Source of the DNA: Adineta vaga
Taxonomy: Eukaryota > Rotifera
Direction of reading: 5' to 3'
Assembly (NCBI GenBank): GCA_021613535.1
Contig: CP075493.1
Span: 4,154,001 to 4,218,000 of the forward strand
Length of the DNA: 64,000 nucleotides
Shown here one piece after another: positions 1 through 10,492 of the stretch. The translations under genes and the position numbers were made by a program. The notes under the pieces are model-generated. The model saw nothing but the letters and a program-made list of their open reading frames with translations, was not told the origin of the DNA and searched no databases. Position 1 is the first letter of the stretch. The number at the start of each line of letters is the position of its first letter.

Positions 1-88
1 ACCAATTAAAGAAGAACAACGAAAATTTCATTGGACACTTGGAAGACGACCAGATGATCATGCTGGATTAACAGAATTAAATCTATGA
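1..88 (+). CDS. 3' end of an unidentified coding region
   Basis: The frame starting at base 2 is open from the window edge and ends in TGA at 86-88, giving a C-terminus that finishes HAGLTELNL. A consensus AATAAA-like polyadenylation signal follows near 150, which fits the end of a transcript. Only about 28 residues are visible and no family could be recognised, so no function is proposed. Confidence 0.45.
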   Translation, partial: PIKEEQRKFHWTLGRRPDDHAGLTELNL

Positions 89-487
89 ATTTTATGAAAG
101 AAAACATTCTTGAAACAGTTTTTATTTTATTTTATTCTATGTGGATGTAAATAAACGTCCATTTGATGACGCAGTGTCTTTTATTTTGACTCTGAAAGGT
201 TAACGGACACATGTTTTTGTAAAAGAAGACATCTGTTCTATCGTATAGTTAATCTTTTTATTCGTTTAGATAATTATTTATATCGATTATTATTCTGACT
301 TAACGTCTCAATGACTGATTGATGAGAATCATTTATTAACTAATAATTTTTATATTTCAATTTTTGACGTTAATTTATCTCTATGGTTGATTGATCACAT
401 CGATATATTATATTCTATTGATGATAAATAATATAGTTTTGATAGGTTTTTCATCATAACTAATACAACATTCAGCTGATTATTAAC
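89..487. other. intergenic, no gene seen
   Basis: AT-rich spacer between two same-strand genes. It holds the probable polyadenylation signal of the upstream gene (about 149) and the presumed promoter of the SnoaL-like gene. Nothing else is recognisable. Confidence 0.5.
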
Positions 488-910
488 ATGTCTATTATAA
501 CACGCGAACAAATCGAAAATACACGTTATTGGATCGAAGCCTTTTATGAAGCATGTGATTCGTTGGAAGTTCGAGATTGGATTAATGAGTTTTTTCAGCT
601 CGATGCAATCGTTCATTTAAACAATCTTTCAATTATTCAGGGACATTCGCAACTCATTCATCATTATGAAGAATATTATTCATTACTTTCATTTGTCGAA
701 CATCGCATAAAAGGTGTCGATATTTCATCGGATCGATGTTATGTTCATGTTGAAGTAACTTCAATTGCAAAAAATGATCCCGAACAAATACCTGTCACAC
801 GGAAAGGATTGATGATTATAGAAAAGAAACTTGATGATGAAAAACTAAATTCTTTTCATGTATATATTGATTCAACTCGTCTTATCGATAGAATTCAGAT
901 GCATATGTAA
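488..910 (+). CDS. SnoaL-like / NTF2-like fold protein
   Basis: A 140-residue intronless protein with the length and layout of a single SnoaL-like (NTF2-fold) domain. It starts with an N-terminal helix pair containing the typical W-x-E-F-Y-x-A segment (residues about 14-22). This is followed by RDWINEFFQLDAIVHLNN, where the family has its 'D-A-x-hydrophobic' strand, then IQGHSQLIHHY and alternating beta strands to the C-terminus. Members include ketosteroid-isomerase-like enzymes and ligand-binding proteins without catalysis; nothing here fixes a substrate. It has no signal peptide or membrane segment, so a cytosolic location is inferred. The start is the first ATG of the frame. The fold call is fairly secure; the function is unknown. 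Confidence 0.7.
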   Translation: MSIITREQIENTRYWIEAFYEACDSLEVRDWINEFFQLDAIVHLNNLSIIQGHSQLIHHYEEYYSLLSFVEHRIKGVDISSDRCYVHVEVTSIAKNDPEQIPVTRKGLMIIEKKLDDEKLNSFHVYIDSTRLIDRIQMHM

Positions 911-1407
911 ATTTTGTTTGTTTTCAATTTTGATTAATAATTTATTTATAGTTAAATAGAAAAGATCAAAGTATTTTTCACATTGTTTGTTCCATGCTAA
1001 ACACATGGACGTTCTAGTACGAACAAGGAAAATGAACTCATCTGTAGATGGAAGTAGAATATTCCTTTACTAAGAATGATCTCTTATGGAAACAGTGAGC
1101 GCGATGAAGATACTCATGTTTCTAAATATCGGGCAAATCGAAGGAAGCGTCTGAAATTATTTCAAAACAATATGTGTGCAGAAAGCAATGCGTAATTCAA
1201 CTTTCTACAAACAAGTGTCGATGCTTAAAATGCAATATATGATTATAGGCTAACCTATCGATGAATAGTATAAGTTGAATGATTTCAAAGTTTTACTTTT
1301 GAGAAATATACTAAATATAATTATATTCGATAGAATATCAGTTGTATATGTAAATATATTGGCATAGTAGAATCGTCTGCGATACAATTGGATTTATTAA
1401 ACATCTA
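911..1407. other. intergenic, no gene seen
   Basis: Spacer between the SnoaL-like gene and the convergent NHL-EGF gene. No open frame with coding character, RNA gene or repeat was recognised. Confidence 0.5.
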
Positions 1408-3230
1408 TTAAAGTGATTGTGATGGTACTGTGTTTACATAGATAAATCGAACAATAACAGGATGATGTTTCTTTATTTTTTTCAATCGTCTCATATCTTC
1501 TCCTACTGGATCAATACCAAAAAAGTATTTCATAATATCCATGACGACGATAAACAGCATCATAGTGAACAATGCGATAATTGCAACATATGTAAATGAT
1601 TTTGAAACAAATTCACGAACTACAATCTTATTTGATACGATTTCACAATGACGACCAGAATAACTGCTATCAATACATTCACATGTATAGTTTAAAAACG
1701 ACGGCTGACAAACACCACTATTCAAACATATGATATTTTCACAATAATTGAGTTGTATTTCACAACGACTACCCGTCCATCCTTCACGACATTCACACTC
1801 GTATGTTTGATTGAAAATTTCATGACATATACCTAGATCAACAAATATATCATTTCATATCCGTTATAGAGGGGGAAAGGCATCCTACCATTATTCCAGC
1901 AAGTAATCGATGGTTTACAAAGACGATGATCTAATTGACAATGAACACCACTAAATCCATATGGACAAGCACAAATATAACCCCGTTGATCTCTATTATT
2001 AATGTAACATGTACCATTATGTTCACAAGGTGAGAGTATATGACAAAGATCGCTTGAAATATTGCAATAAATACCCATGGTAGATGATGTATCGTTACAA
2101 GGAGGTGAAATAAAAGACACTGACAGTGGTGGAACTAAAATAGAACAAGATACTGTTAATAATGGTTGAGAGATATTCTTTAAATGGGGTTGATTTATTT
2201 CAAGCTCGTACAAATATATATAAAACTCACCACATGAATTTGTTGCTAAAAAGAACATCTGAACTCGATCATTACCACCATCAGCGACAAAAATATTTCC
2301 GTAACTATCAAAACTAAGACTACGAGGATTATCTAATTGATAAGGAGTTAAATCAGGTATGGATGTACATCCAAATAAACACTGTATTCCAGTAGATCCC
2401 GATCGAATGACACGGTGACCAAAGTAATCCGTCACATATAGAAAACCATCTGCATCAAAAATGATACCTGATGGACAACCTATAGAAACAGTTCCAATGG
2501 TTTGATTTCCAAGAATAGTTGTTCCATTTAGTTGATCAGGTGGAAAGAATTGAACTCGACTATTTTCACAATCTGCTACATACAAATTCAATTGCAAATC
2601 AACATAGATTCCTCGTGGAAAATTAAGTTGGTGTGGTGCTGCTCCTGGATTACCATTACCTGCTATAGTTATTGATGTATTTGCATCATTATTAAACAGT
2701 TTCTTAACAACTTTATGGGCCCCACGTACGGAACAATAGAGATCGTTATTAATATCTATAAAAAGACCTGCACAAGGATGAGTAACATATAAAGCTGTGG
2801 TTTTGTTCGATGAATTTAATGCCCATTTGTCTACTCGATGGTTCGATCCACCACTGTGAACATAAATATCACCAAAAGTTGTGACAAATAGAGCTAATGA
2901 ATCTGTGAAACTACTATTGATAGTCTTCCATCCACTGATATTTCTTTCAAAAGCATATAGAACGCGACTAATATTGCGATTAGCAATAAAAATAGTATTC
3001 TTATTATCAACAAATAAACCACAAACACGGGATCCAGCAATACTTTGATTGACAATGGTAATAGCATTTGGATTCCATGTTGCATATGGACACAATTTCG
3101 GTTGATTATATGAGAGACCTACAATAAATATTCGAATAATTCTTTTACAGTTCTATCGATAATTACCTGTAATTCTACAAATGATTACAATAATAATAAA
3201 CCATGAATTGAAACTGTCTTTTACATACAT
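1408..3230 (-). CDS. NHL-repeat and EGF-like single-pass membrane protein
   Basis: Four exons splice cleanly to 540 residues: 3230-3167, 3118-2231, 2134-1889 and 1832-1408 (introns of 48, 96 and 56 bases). Exon 1 and its junction encode a hydrophobic signal peptide (WFIIIVIICRITG). The ectodomain begins with CPYATW and has about five to six NHL-type blades, recognisable by repeated GIYVD..LNLYVADCENSRVQ-like motifs. A segment ending LATNSC follows, then three EGF-like modules with their six-cysteine spacing (such as CWNNGGIC and CECREGWTGSRC). One transmembrane helix (YVAIIALFTMMLFIVVMDIM) and a short basic tail end the protein. It is probably a cell-surface adhesion or ligand-binding receptor; the ligand is unknown. 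The NHL N-terminus resembles that of the gene at 36683. The second intron is 96 bases, a multiple of three, and contains no in-frame stop. Confidence 0.85.
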
Positions 3231-3594
3231 TTTGTACTCATAAGCTTCACAAATTATTTACAATGGTACATGCATAACGTTCATTGATTACGCAAACAAC
3301 CGGTACGTGAATAATATTTCTCATATGTTTTCTATTAATGTTATTTTAACATATAATATGTTCGATCAGATCGATCGCTAAGTAAATTTAAGAAAATCTC
3401 CGAGAAACGATCAACATTGATTTGTAACTTATATAACATGATTCTTTTAGTGCAATAATGTATTCTATTATGATTCATAGGAACATTAGAGCAAAATCAA
3501 AATTTTATTATATCATGTATTTTTGAAAATAAATCGAGAAAAGAAGATTAAAAGTTCGTATTAATCGATTCTTAAGAATTATTCATTTGAATTT
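3231..3594. other. intergenic, no gene seen
   Basis: AT-rich spacer holding the presumed promoter of the NHL-EGF gene and the 3' flank of the F-box gene. No coding or RNA signal was recognised. Confidence 0.5.
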
Positions 3595-5379
3595 CTAACG
3601 AATCCATATTCGAATATCACCTATAAGATATGTATCTCGTATAATTGTACATGTCGATGGTAAATTATCTTGTAACCAATCAAGCAATGTATCTTGTTTG
3701 TGTACAACGGTATCATCTTCATCTCCCCAAGTATCATCATGAAATCGAATGATTAATGCTTGTAAATTAGGCATATTATTAAGAAGATCAAAAATGTTTT
3801 CTCGAGTTTTTACTCGAATCACTAAAGTAACACATTGCATACCTAACGATGATCGAGCTAATTGAATGCATTGTTCAGTATTATAAGTGTAACAATCAAA
3901 ATCGTTGGTATATGCTTTTACATCCAGTCGATGAATTGAATTGTTGACTAAGTTTACTGGTGGCATATCAGAATCAAGAGTCGGCCATATTCCGAACATG
4001 AGAAAATCAAGATGATTTGCTTGATTAAAGACAAATTGTATCTGCGATTCTACGGTATCCAAATTTTCGTTCTTATTAATGCTAATATGAAGAACTGTAA
4101 GTCGATCAAATTTAGGAACAATTTTGAGGAATTGTTCATGAAATGGAAATGTTAATGAAAGATATTCAACGTTCGGAAAACGAGTATACGAAAGCAACGA
4201 ATCTGTGAAAAATTTCGAATCATAATAGAGAAATTTAGTATGATTGAACGTTAAATATTCATGATCATTTGGATCAGTTGATTTTGCTAGGATACATTTT
4301 GCTTCAGTAAAGAAGTGCTTAAAAATATATGGTATTGTAAAAAGATGGATATCATCGGGTTGTTGTTGTGTATTCGATGTATACCAATGACATCGAACAA
4401 ACCATTGATGTTCTTCAATCCAAAATTTCGTTCGAAATGAATCAAGTATTTCATTCATTTGAATTTCTTTATCTGAAGAATTAACTGGTGGTGGAAATTT
4501 CATTTTGAAAGAGAAAGTTTTTATTTCATGTAAATTCTTTCGAATCATTTCTTCCCATTCATTTCCATTGATGAAATGTGTAAATATCGTTATGATAAGA
4601 TGTTGTAAACGAGGTAAATTTTGTAGAAGACGTTTCAGAATAATGGGTTCATTATAAAAAATAATCGTTAATCGTGTAACAGACAGAATAGATGATGAGA
4701 ATTCATAATTATCAAGATTATTGTTATTGAAAGTTGCCGAAAGTTGTTGAAGATTAGGTGTATGTTGACAAAGATGCACTAAATCCGATGAGGAACAACT
4801 TGTATTATAATTAAGTAAATATCGAAGTGATGTGGATACTACTGTGGGATTCGGAAAATAATTTTCAAAAGCAAAGCAGATATTGATATAACAATAGGTC
4901 AGTTTTGGTAAATTCCATATTTGATTATAGAAATTCATGGCATCTTCTTTCAATAGTTCAATATGACATTCATTAAATTTGAGTCGCTGAAGAAATGGAA
5001 GAGAAGAACATTGAATCATGATTTGATTTAGAATATGTTTTGATCGAATATGTGTGACAATAATCGATTGTAAACGTGTTAATTGATGAATTTGTATAGG
5101 AAACGAAAGAAATAATTTAATTTGTTCTGGTGTATCATCATCGTTTGAAAGTTGAAGAGAAATAATTTGATTTTGAATCGATGGAAGATAATTTTGACAA
5201 ACATTATAGAACTCAGTTTTCGATATAGTTCGAAAATCTAGATGAAATCCTTGAAATTGAATGAGAAGTAATTGATTAAACCTTGTATTTAATCGATGAA
5301 ATGCACGAAAAAGATGTGAAAGTGATAAATATTCGAATATATGTAATATAAGTTCATTGGGTAACAATTCGAAATTCAT
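3595..5379 (-). CDS. F-box protein with LRR-like C-terminal region
   Basis: A single exon of 594 residues. Residues 1-45 form an F-box (LLPNELILHIFEYLS), the segment that binds Skp1 in SCF ubiquitin ligases. The rest consists of irregular leucine-rich strands typical of divergent LRR repeats that would bind substrate; the substrate is unknown. I start at ATG 5379 rather than an upstream in-frame ATG at 5466, because 5379 puts the F-box at the N-terminus and gives almost the same length as its paralog at 8025-9806 (593 residues). The two share the order of motifs, a nearly invariant segment (FWIEEHQWFVRCHW) and the ending DIR[IL]WIR. It is divergently placed, 462 bases from the F-box/DUF1399 gene. 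Confidence 0.85.
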   Translation of the reverse strand: MNFELLPNELILHIFEYLSLSHLFRAFHRLNTRFNQLLLIQFQGFHLDFRTISKTEFYNVCQNYLPSIQNQIISLQLSNDDDTPEQIKLFLSFPIQIHQLTRLQSIIVTHIRSKHILNQIMIQCSSLPFLQRLKFNECHIELLKEDAMNFYNQIWNLPKLTYCYINICFAFENYFPNPTVVSTSLRYLLNYNTSCSSSDLVHLCQHTPNLQQLSATFNNNNLDNYEFSSSILSVTRLTIIFYNEPIILKRLLQNLPRLQHLIITIFTHFINGNEWEEMIRKNLHEIKTFSFKMKFPPPVNSSDKEIQMNEILDSFRTKFWIEEHQWFVRCHWYTSNTQQQPDDIHLFTIPYIFKHFFTEAKCILAKSTDPNDHEYLTFNHTKFLYYDSKFFTDSLLSYTRFPNVEYLSLTFPFHEQFLKIVPKFDRLTVLHISINKNENLDTVESQIQFVFNQANHLDFLMFGIWPTLDSDMPPVNLVNNSIHRLDVKAYTNDFDCYTYNTEQCIQLARSSLGMQCVTLVIRVKTRENIFDLLNNMPNLQALIIRFHDDTWGDEDDTVVHKQDTLLDWLQDNLPSTCTIIRDTYLIGDIRIWIR

Positions 5380-5841
5380 TGCTAATAGAATTTTAAGTTT
5401 GAAATAAATATAAGCGTACGTACTTGCATATTTTGTTTTATTTGATAAATAAGAGAAAAACAACACGTTGTTGGTTCTATTGCAAGGATAGATGAAAGAA
5501 TGCTGTGTAACTATTATAACTCATTTTGGTTATTTTTCTCGTTCTCATAGACTTTATTTTAGTGCAGTAATAAAGATTTATGTTTCGGAATCGATCATTT
5601 TAATAATGAATCATCTTCGATTTTGATGTTTTTCGAAAGACAATTATGGCAGAAAAGCATAGAAATTTGATAGTTAAACATATATGCTTAGCAAGGAAGA
5701 AGAACTGAAAAAAGAGCAGTATTTGTACACGTGACTCATGAATTTCGTTATATGGAGGTAAACAAGGCAGTAGATTCAACAAGTTTTATTCGGAAGTGAC
5801 ACGTTTTATTGTATTCAAAAAGCATTGTGAAATAATTCGTA
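5380..5841. promoter_or_regulatory. divergent promoter region between two F-box genes
   Basis: This 462-base AT-rich stretch separates the start codons of two genes read away from each other, so it must contain both promoters. No specific factor site was recognised. Confidence 0.4.
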
Positions 5842-7926
5842 ATGAAACGAAGGTTAACAAAACTATTGTGCACAATTCAAAGACAAGATTCAAGTGATCG
5901 TAAGTATTATAACGTCAATAGCATCAGATATTCTATGTTCACGGAAAAGCGATTCGATCAGATCATTTTGGATTTCTTTTAGATCAATTATTTGTTGAAA
6001 ATAATGTTGAAGATAACGACTTCGCGAAGGAAACAATAAATGACGAAACTAATACAATTTATGAAAGACTAAAAAGACCAAATATTGTCATTCGAGTCTG
6101 TCGTAGATCATACAGACGAATATCTAAACGTTTTCGTCCACGAGCTTCGACTTCTTCAGTGTTGCAACAAGAAATTGATACAAACAATGAAGACCATGAT
6201 GAAAGTGTCTATCAAACATTATCATGGCAACCTATTAATCAGATAGATGTCAAGATCAATGTTAATTCACCAGATCCATTGACGACAACAATGGTTGTAA
6301 AAACTCGATCTCCAATTACTTGGAAACATGCTTGGTCTATTTGTGAAGCCAAAGATGCTGTGATCAATTCGCCATTTGCGAATATTCCAGTAGAAATCAT
6401 ATTTAAAATGTTCAAATCTCTTTCTATAAATGATCTAGGAAATGTTTCATTAGTATGTCGATGGTTTAAAACGATTGTTGATCAAGATGATATATGGAAA
6501 ATCAAATGTAACAGTAAGTTAATATTTTCACTAAATCTATTGTTCTAATCATCATACGAATAAATTAGCGTCGAAGAAATTATTTTCAAAGTCATTCAAA
6601 GAAATGTATATAGCTTGGAATTATGGAAAATATTTACGAAATCTGAAATATGATAGTACCGAAAAATACCAAATTATATCTAATTTAGTGAGATATATCT
6701 CCGAACTTTCATTGGATAAAGAACCGATTCAGATAGTTTCTGACGGACAATACTTATCTGTAGCTAAATTCGAACGCCGTTCAAATTCATCTCAAGCAAT
6801 GTAAGTACACTAAAATCTTTTCTTTCTATATTCGATTACTATTCTATTTAATGAGCGAATAGGACCATCAAATTGTCTGTTGATATTGACAAAACTGTTC
6901 CACAATTACTTTCTCTCTATGAAAAAATATCAAAATATCATGAACAATGGCATCGGCCAGCAATAATCCAACAGATGATTTTGAGATACTATCGTTTTCT
7001 GAAACTAAAAGTTTCATATCCCGATTATATTCTTCTTATGCCAACATTAGATATTGAATTTGTTTGGCAAGTGCATTTATCACATCCTGAAATGTATCAA
7101 AATGATTGTATTCGTTTATTTGGACGTTTGATTGATCATTCTCTCATTGTCACTAATAGTATTGAACAATATCTTAGGAGAAACATATTTTTCGATACCT
7201 GTCATTTATACAAAGAACATTATAACGAGGAATATTGTTCATTAACAATCGTTCGACAAAACGAAGAACGGCCATTAAAAGTGCAAGAGCAATACGAAAC
7301 TCCGATTTACACTTATTTCTATCGAACGAACTCTGAAAATTATTCATTTGTTCCCGAGAATGATGAAATTCCAGGTTATTCGTATTGGGATGAAACAAAA
7401 TTTGAATTTAGTTCATCTAATCCAGAGAATTATGAGAATCCTTTTTATTTCAATGAGACAGATATTATCATGGATAGCAATTGGTATAACCTATACAAAA
7501 ATGGCACAGCTTATGCACAACGACAGTTTCAATATCAATTGAATTTCTTGTATAATGGATATGAAGTGCAAGATTTATACCTATTAAAAAAATCCTATAA
7601 ACGATTTCTATATATAGCTAATAAATATCCATCGAACGGAGGAAATGCTTTTGAACCTTTAACATATGCGGTGAGGATTTTATTGAATAGTAAAAATTTG
7701 TGAATAACAATCTCTTTTTCTATAGATCGATAGTATTTGGCGTTCACACATGCAGGACCCACGAAATTATATATCTGACTGTCATCAGTTTCTCAACTAT
7801 GTTCCTAATCGAATACCATGTCGATCCGTAAAATTATCTCATGCAAAAGAATTGAATGAAATCTGGAAAACAGAATTCAACAGAACAATCAGTACTGATC
7901 ATTTGTATGAAATTACACATAATTAA
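5842..7926 (+). CDS. F-box protein fused to a DUF1399 (glycine-rich domain protein-like) region
   Basis: Five exons (5842-5899, 5983-6513, 6569-6800, 6863-7670, 7726-7926) join in phase to 609 residues; introns are 83, 55, 62 and 55 bases. After a basic N-terminus, an F-box follows at about residue 165 (IPVEIIFKMFKSLSINDL, then VCRWF). The C-terminal half is a DUF1399/GRDP-like domain. It shows both of that family's repeat signatures: LDIEFVWQVHLSHPEMYQNDC, and near the end IDSIWRSHMQDPRNYISDC (the W-x-x-H-M motif). The F-box suggests an SCF adaptor role in which the DUF1399 part recognises the target; this is inference. The first exon is 58 bases with ATG at 5842, and no upstream in-frame extension was seen. 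Confidence 0.85.
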
Positions 7927-8024
7927 TAGAACAATCGTTTGAAATATTGAAATCTAGAACCGTCATAACTAACAAGTTCTCAAATTCACTTTTGAATACT
8001 AATAAAAAAAATTTTCAAATTTAT

Positions 8025-9806
8025 TCATCGAATCCATAATCGAATATCACTAATTCGATGTGTATCTCTCGTAATCATACATGATACAGGTAAACACTCT
8101 CTTAACCATTCAATCAATTCATCTTGAGTAGAAGATGTTGATAAATCATTCTCACGTGTCAATCGATCATCTTCGCAACGAACATTTAATGCTTGAAGAT
8201 TTTTCATTTGATTGACAAGAATCAATATACACATTCGAGTTTTGACTTTAATTAACAGAGTTTCACATTGTAGACCTAATGGTGATTGAATCAATTGAAG
8301 ACATTGTTGATCATCGAAACAGCGGCAATTTTTACCACAAATATATCCTTGAAAATTAAGTTTTCGAACTGTTTTACTTGACATTTCCATTAATAATGAT
8401 TCTAAATTTGTTGAACACCATGAACCAAAACTTAACATTGTTAAATGTATTGCTCGATTCAATAATAATTGCAATTGTGTTGGTATATTCTGCAATTTTT
8501 TATGATTTTTTATCGATATAAATAATGATATTAACCGATCAAGTTTAGGAATAACTATAAGGAATTGTTCATTGTAAGGAAGTGATAATGAAAGATGTTC
8601 AATATTGGAAAAACGTACACGTGACATGATTGAACTTGTAAAATGTGATGATCCATAACATAATTGATTGACATGATCATATGACCAAAACATTTCATCG
8701 GATGAACTAGTTGATTTAGCTAGAATACATCCTGTATAGCTAAGAAATTCTTTGAATATATAAGGTAAAGTAAAGAGATCAATAAAATCTAAACGATATT
8801 GTTCATCCGATGCATACCAATGACATCGAACAAACCATTGATGTTCTTCAATCCAGAATTTTGTTCGAAATGAATCGAGTATTTCATTCATTTGAGTTTC
8901 TTTATCCGTATCAATTGATGGTGAAAATCTCATTTTAAAACGAAATATTTCTAATTTAGGTAAATAATTTTTGATCAATTCTTCCCATTGATATCCATTC
9001 ATATAAATATTACATGTTTCTAATGTTAAATGATATAGATTCGGAAGATTTTGAAGAAGATATTGTAAAATATTCAATGAACAATCGAAAGAAAGTTTCA
9101 ATCGTGTTATTGAAAGAATCGGTAATGGTATATCATATTGATCAGTATAATCAATAAAAATCATGGATAAATATTGAAGATTAGGAGTTGATTGTATAAG
9201 ACGTATGAATGGATTTAAATAACATGATATATTTGGAATAGATAATGATTGAATCGATGTTGAGAGAATTGTTGGTGTAGGAAAATAATTTCGAGTTGTT
9301 GAATTAATATCTATATAGCAATGAGTTAGTTTTGGTAGATTCCAAATTTGATTATATAAACGATCGGCTATTGATTGATTAATTGTTATATGACAATTTT
9401 GAATATTTAGATGTGTAAGAAATGCTAGATGAAAACAATCAATAAGAAGTTTATCGAGTAGATAGGAAGAATGAATATGTGATAGAGAAAGTGTTTGTAA
9501 ATGAGTGAAATTTTGTAAATGAAAACCATAAGAAATCCAAAGTAGAATTTGTTGAGGAGTAGAATCATCATCAGATAGTTGAAGTGATCGAAGACGATTA
9601 GCAAATAGAGGAAGATATTTGTGACAGATACGATCGAAATTTGTTTTGGAAATTGATTGAAAATTAAGACGAACCTTTCGACAATGAATTAAAATGAGAC
9701 TATGAAAACGAAAATTAAGACTTTCAAATGCTTGAAAGATATCCAGAATAGTTAAATAATCAAATAATTTTAATAGTAATTCATTCGGTAAGATTTCTAA
9801 TTTCAT
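8025..9806 (-). CDS. F-box protein with LRR-like C-terminal region, paralog of the gene at 3595
   Basis: Intronless, 593 residues, beginning directly with the F-box (ILPNELLLKLFDYLTILDIF). Divergent leucine-rich strands follow, then the same conserved central segment and C-terminal DIRLWIR as its neighbour 3 kb away. Putative role: substrate adaptor of an SCF E3 ligase. Same strand and near-equal length indicate tandem duplication, with the F-box/DUF1399 gene between the copies. No frame damage is visible. Confidence 0.85.
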   Translation of the reverse strand: MKLEILPNELLLKLFDYLTILDIFQAFESLNFRFHSLILIHCRKVRLNFQSISKTNFDRICHKYLPLFANRLRSLQLSDDDSTPQQILLWISYGFHLQNFTHLQTLSLSHIHSSYLLDKLLIDCFHLAFLTHLNIQNCHITINQSIADRLYNQIWNLPKLTHCYIDINSTTRNYFPTPTILSTSIQSLSIPNISCYLNPFIRLIQSTPNLQYLSMIFIDYTDQYDIPLPILSITRLKLSFDCSLNILQYLLQNLPNLYHLTLETCNIYMNGYQWEELIKNYLPKLEIFRFKMRFSPSIDTDKETQMNEILDSFRTKFWIEEHQWFVRCHWYASDEQYRLDFIDLFTLPYIFKEFLSYTGCILAKSTSSSDEMFWSYDHVNQLCYGSSHFTSSIMSRVRFSNIEHLSLSLPYNEQFLIVIPKLDRLISLFISIKNHKKLQNIPTQLQLLLNRAIHLTMLSFGSWCSTNLESLLMEMSSKTVRKLNFQGYICGKNCRCFDDQQCLQLIQSPLGLQCETLLIKVKTRMCILILVNQMKNLQALNVRCEDDRLTRENDLSTSSTQDELIEWLRECLPVSCMITRDTHRISDIRLWIR

Positions 9807-10492
9807 ATTTTATTGATTCATTAATAGTTTGAAAAACGAAGATAATAGAACATAACGAATACGAATATAAATATTAAGATATGATTATCATTGTTATTCT
9901 TAACATGATGATGTGTTTTTTTGTCTCTCTCTCCCTGTTGCTTTTGTTAGCAGAGTGAAAGAACAAAAATATTATCGTTTGTCCTTTATACATGGAAGGT
10001 AGACAAGGAGAATAACCTTTTTGAAGAAACGAAACGTGTTTTTGTACGAGACCTTCTCTTTCTTTTTCAAATCAATATCATTGATATCAGATCAATCGAT
10101 TGTTTTTTATAAACTTTCTTTTTACATTGTATTCTGTTTAATGATGGTTTTACTTTTTCGCTCTTGAAAACAATGCATGGATTTTTTGTATTCTATTGCC
10201 TACATTTAACCCATGTTAGATATATTTAACACGTGAGACGAGATTCATACTTCTGATTTTTTAGATAAGAAATAAATTGTAGAGAATGCGAATAATAATG
10301 TTGAATATAATAACAATTTGAAATGCATTAGCTTTAGTTTAATCCATGATAAATAAATACTATTATAGAAGAAGGTTGAATGAGTCATTTGTTGTCAGTA
10401 TGTTTTTCTGCTTTTCTACATGAAGAAACGAAGAAAAAAACAACGTTGTTCGTGGTTATTCATGTTTTTATGTAGACGAGCATTTTACTACA
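9807..10492. other. divergent intergenic region, no gene seen
   Basis: AT-rich spacer of nearly 700 bases between divergently read genes, so it should contain both promoters. Pyrimidine-rich runs are present, but no open frame, RNA gene or repeat family was recognised. Confidence 0.45.

Noticed and set aside
7174-7542. Two frames overlapping the DUF1399 exon
   Set aside because: They overlap the conserved DUF1399 coding frame in other phases and encode nothing recognisable.
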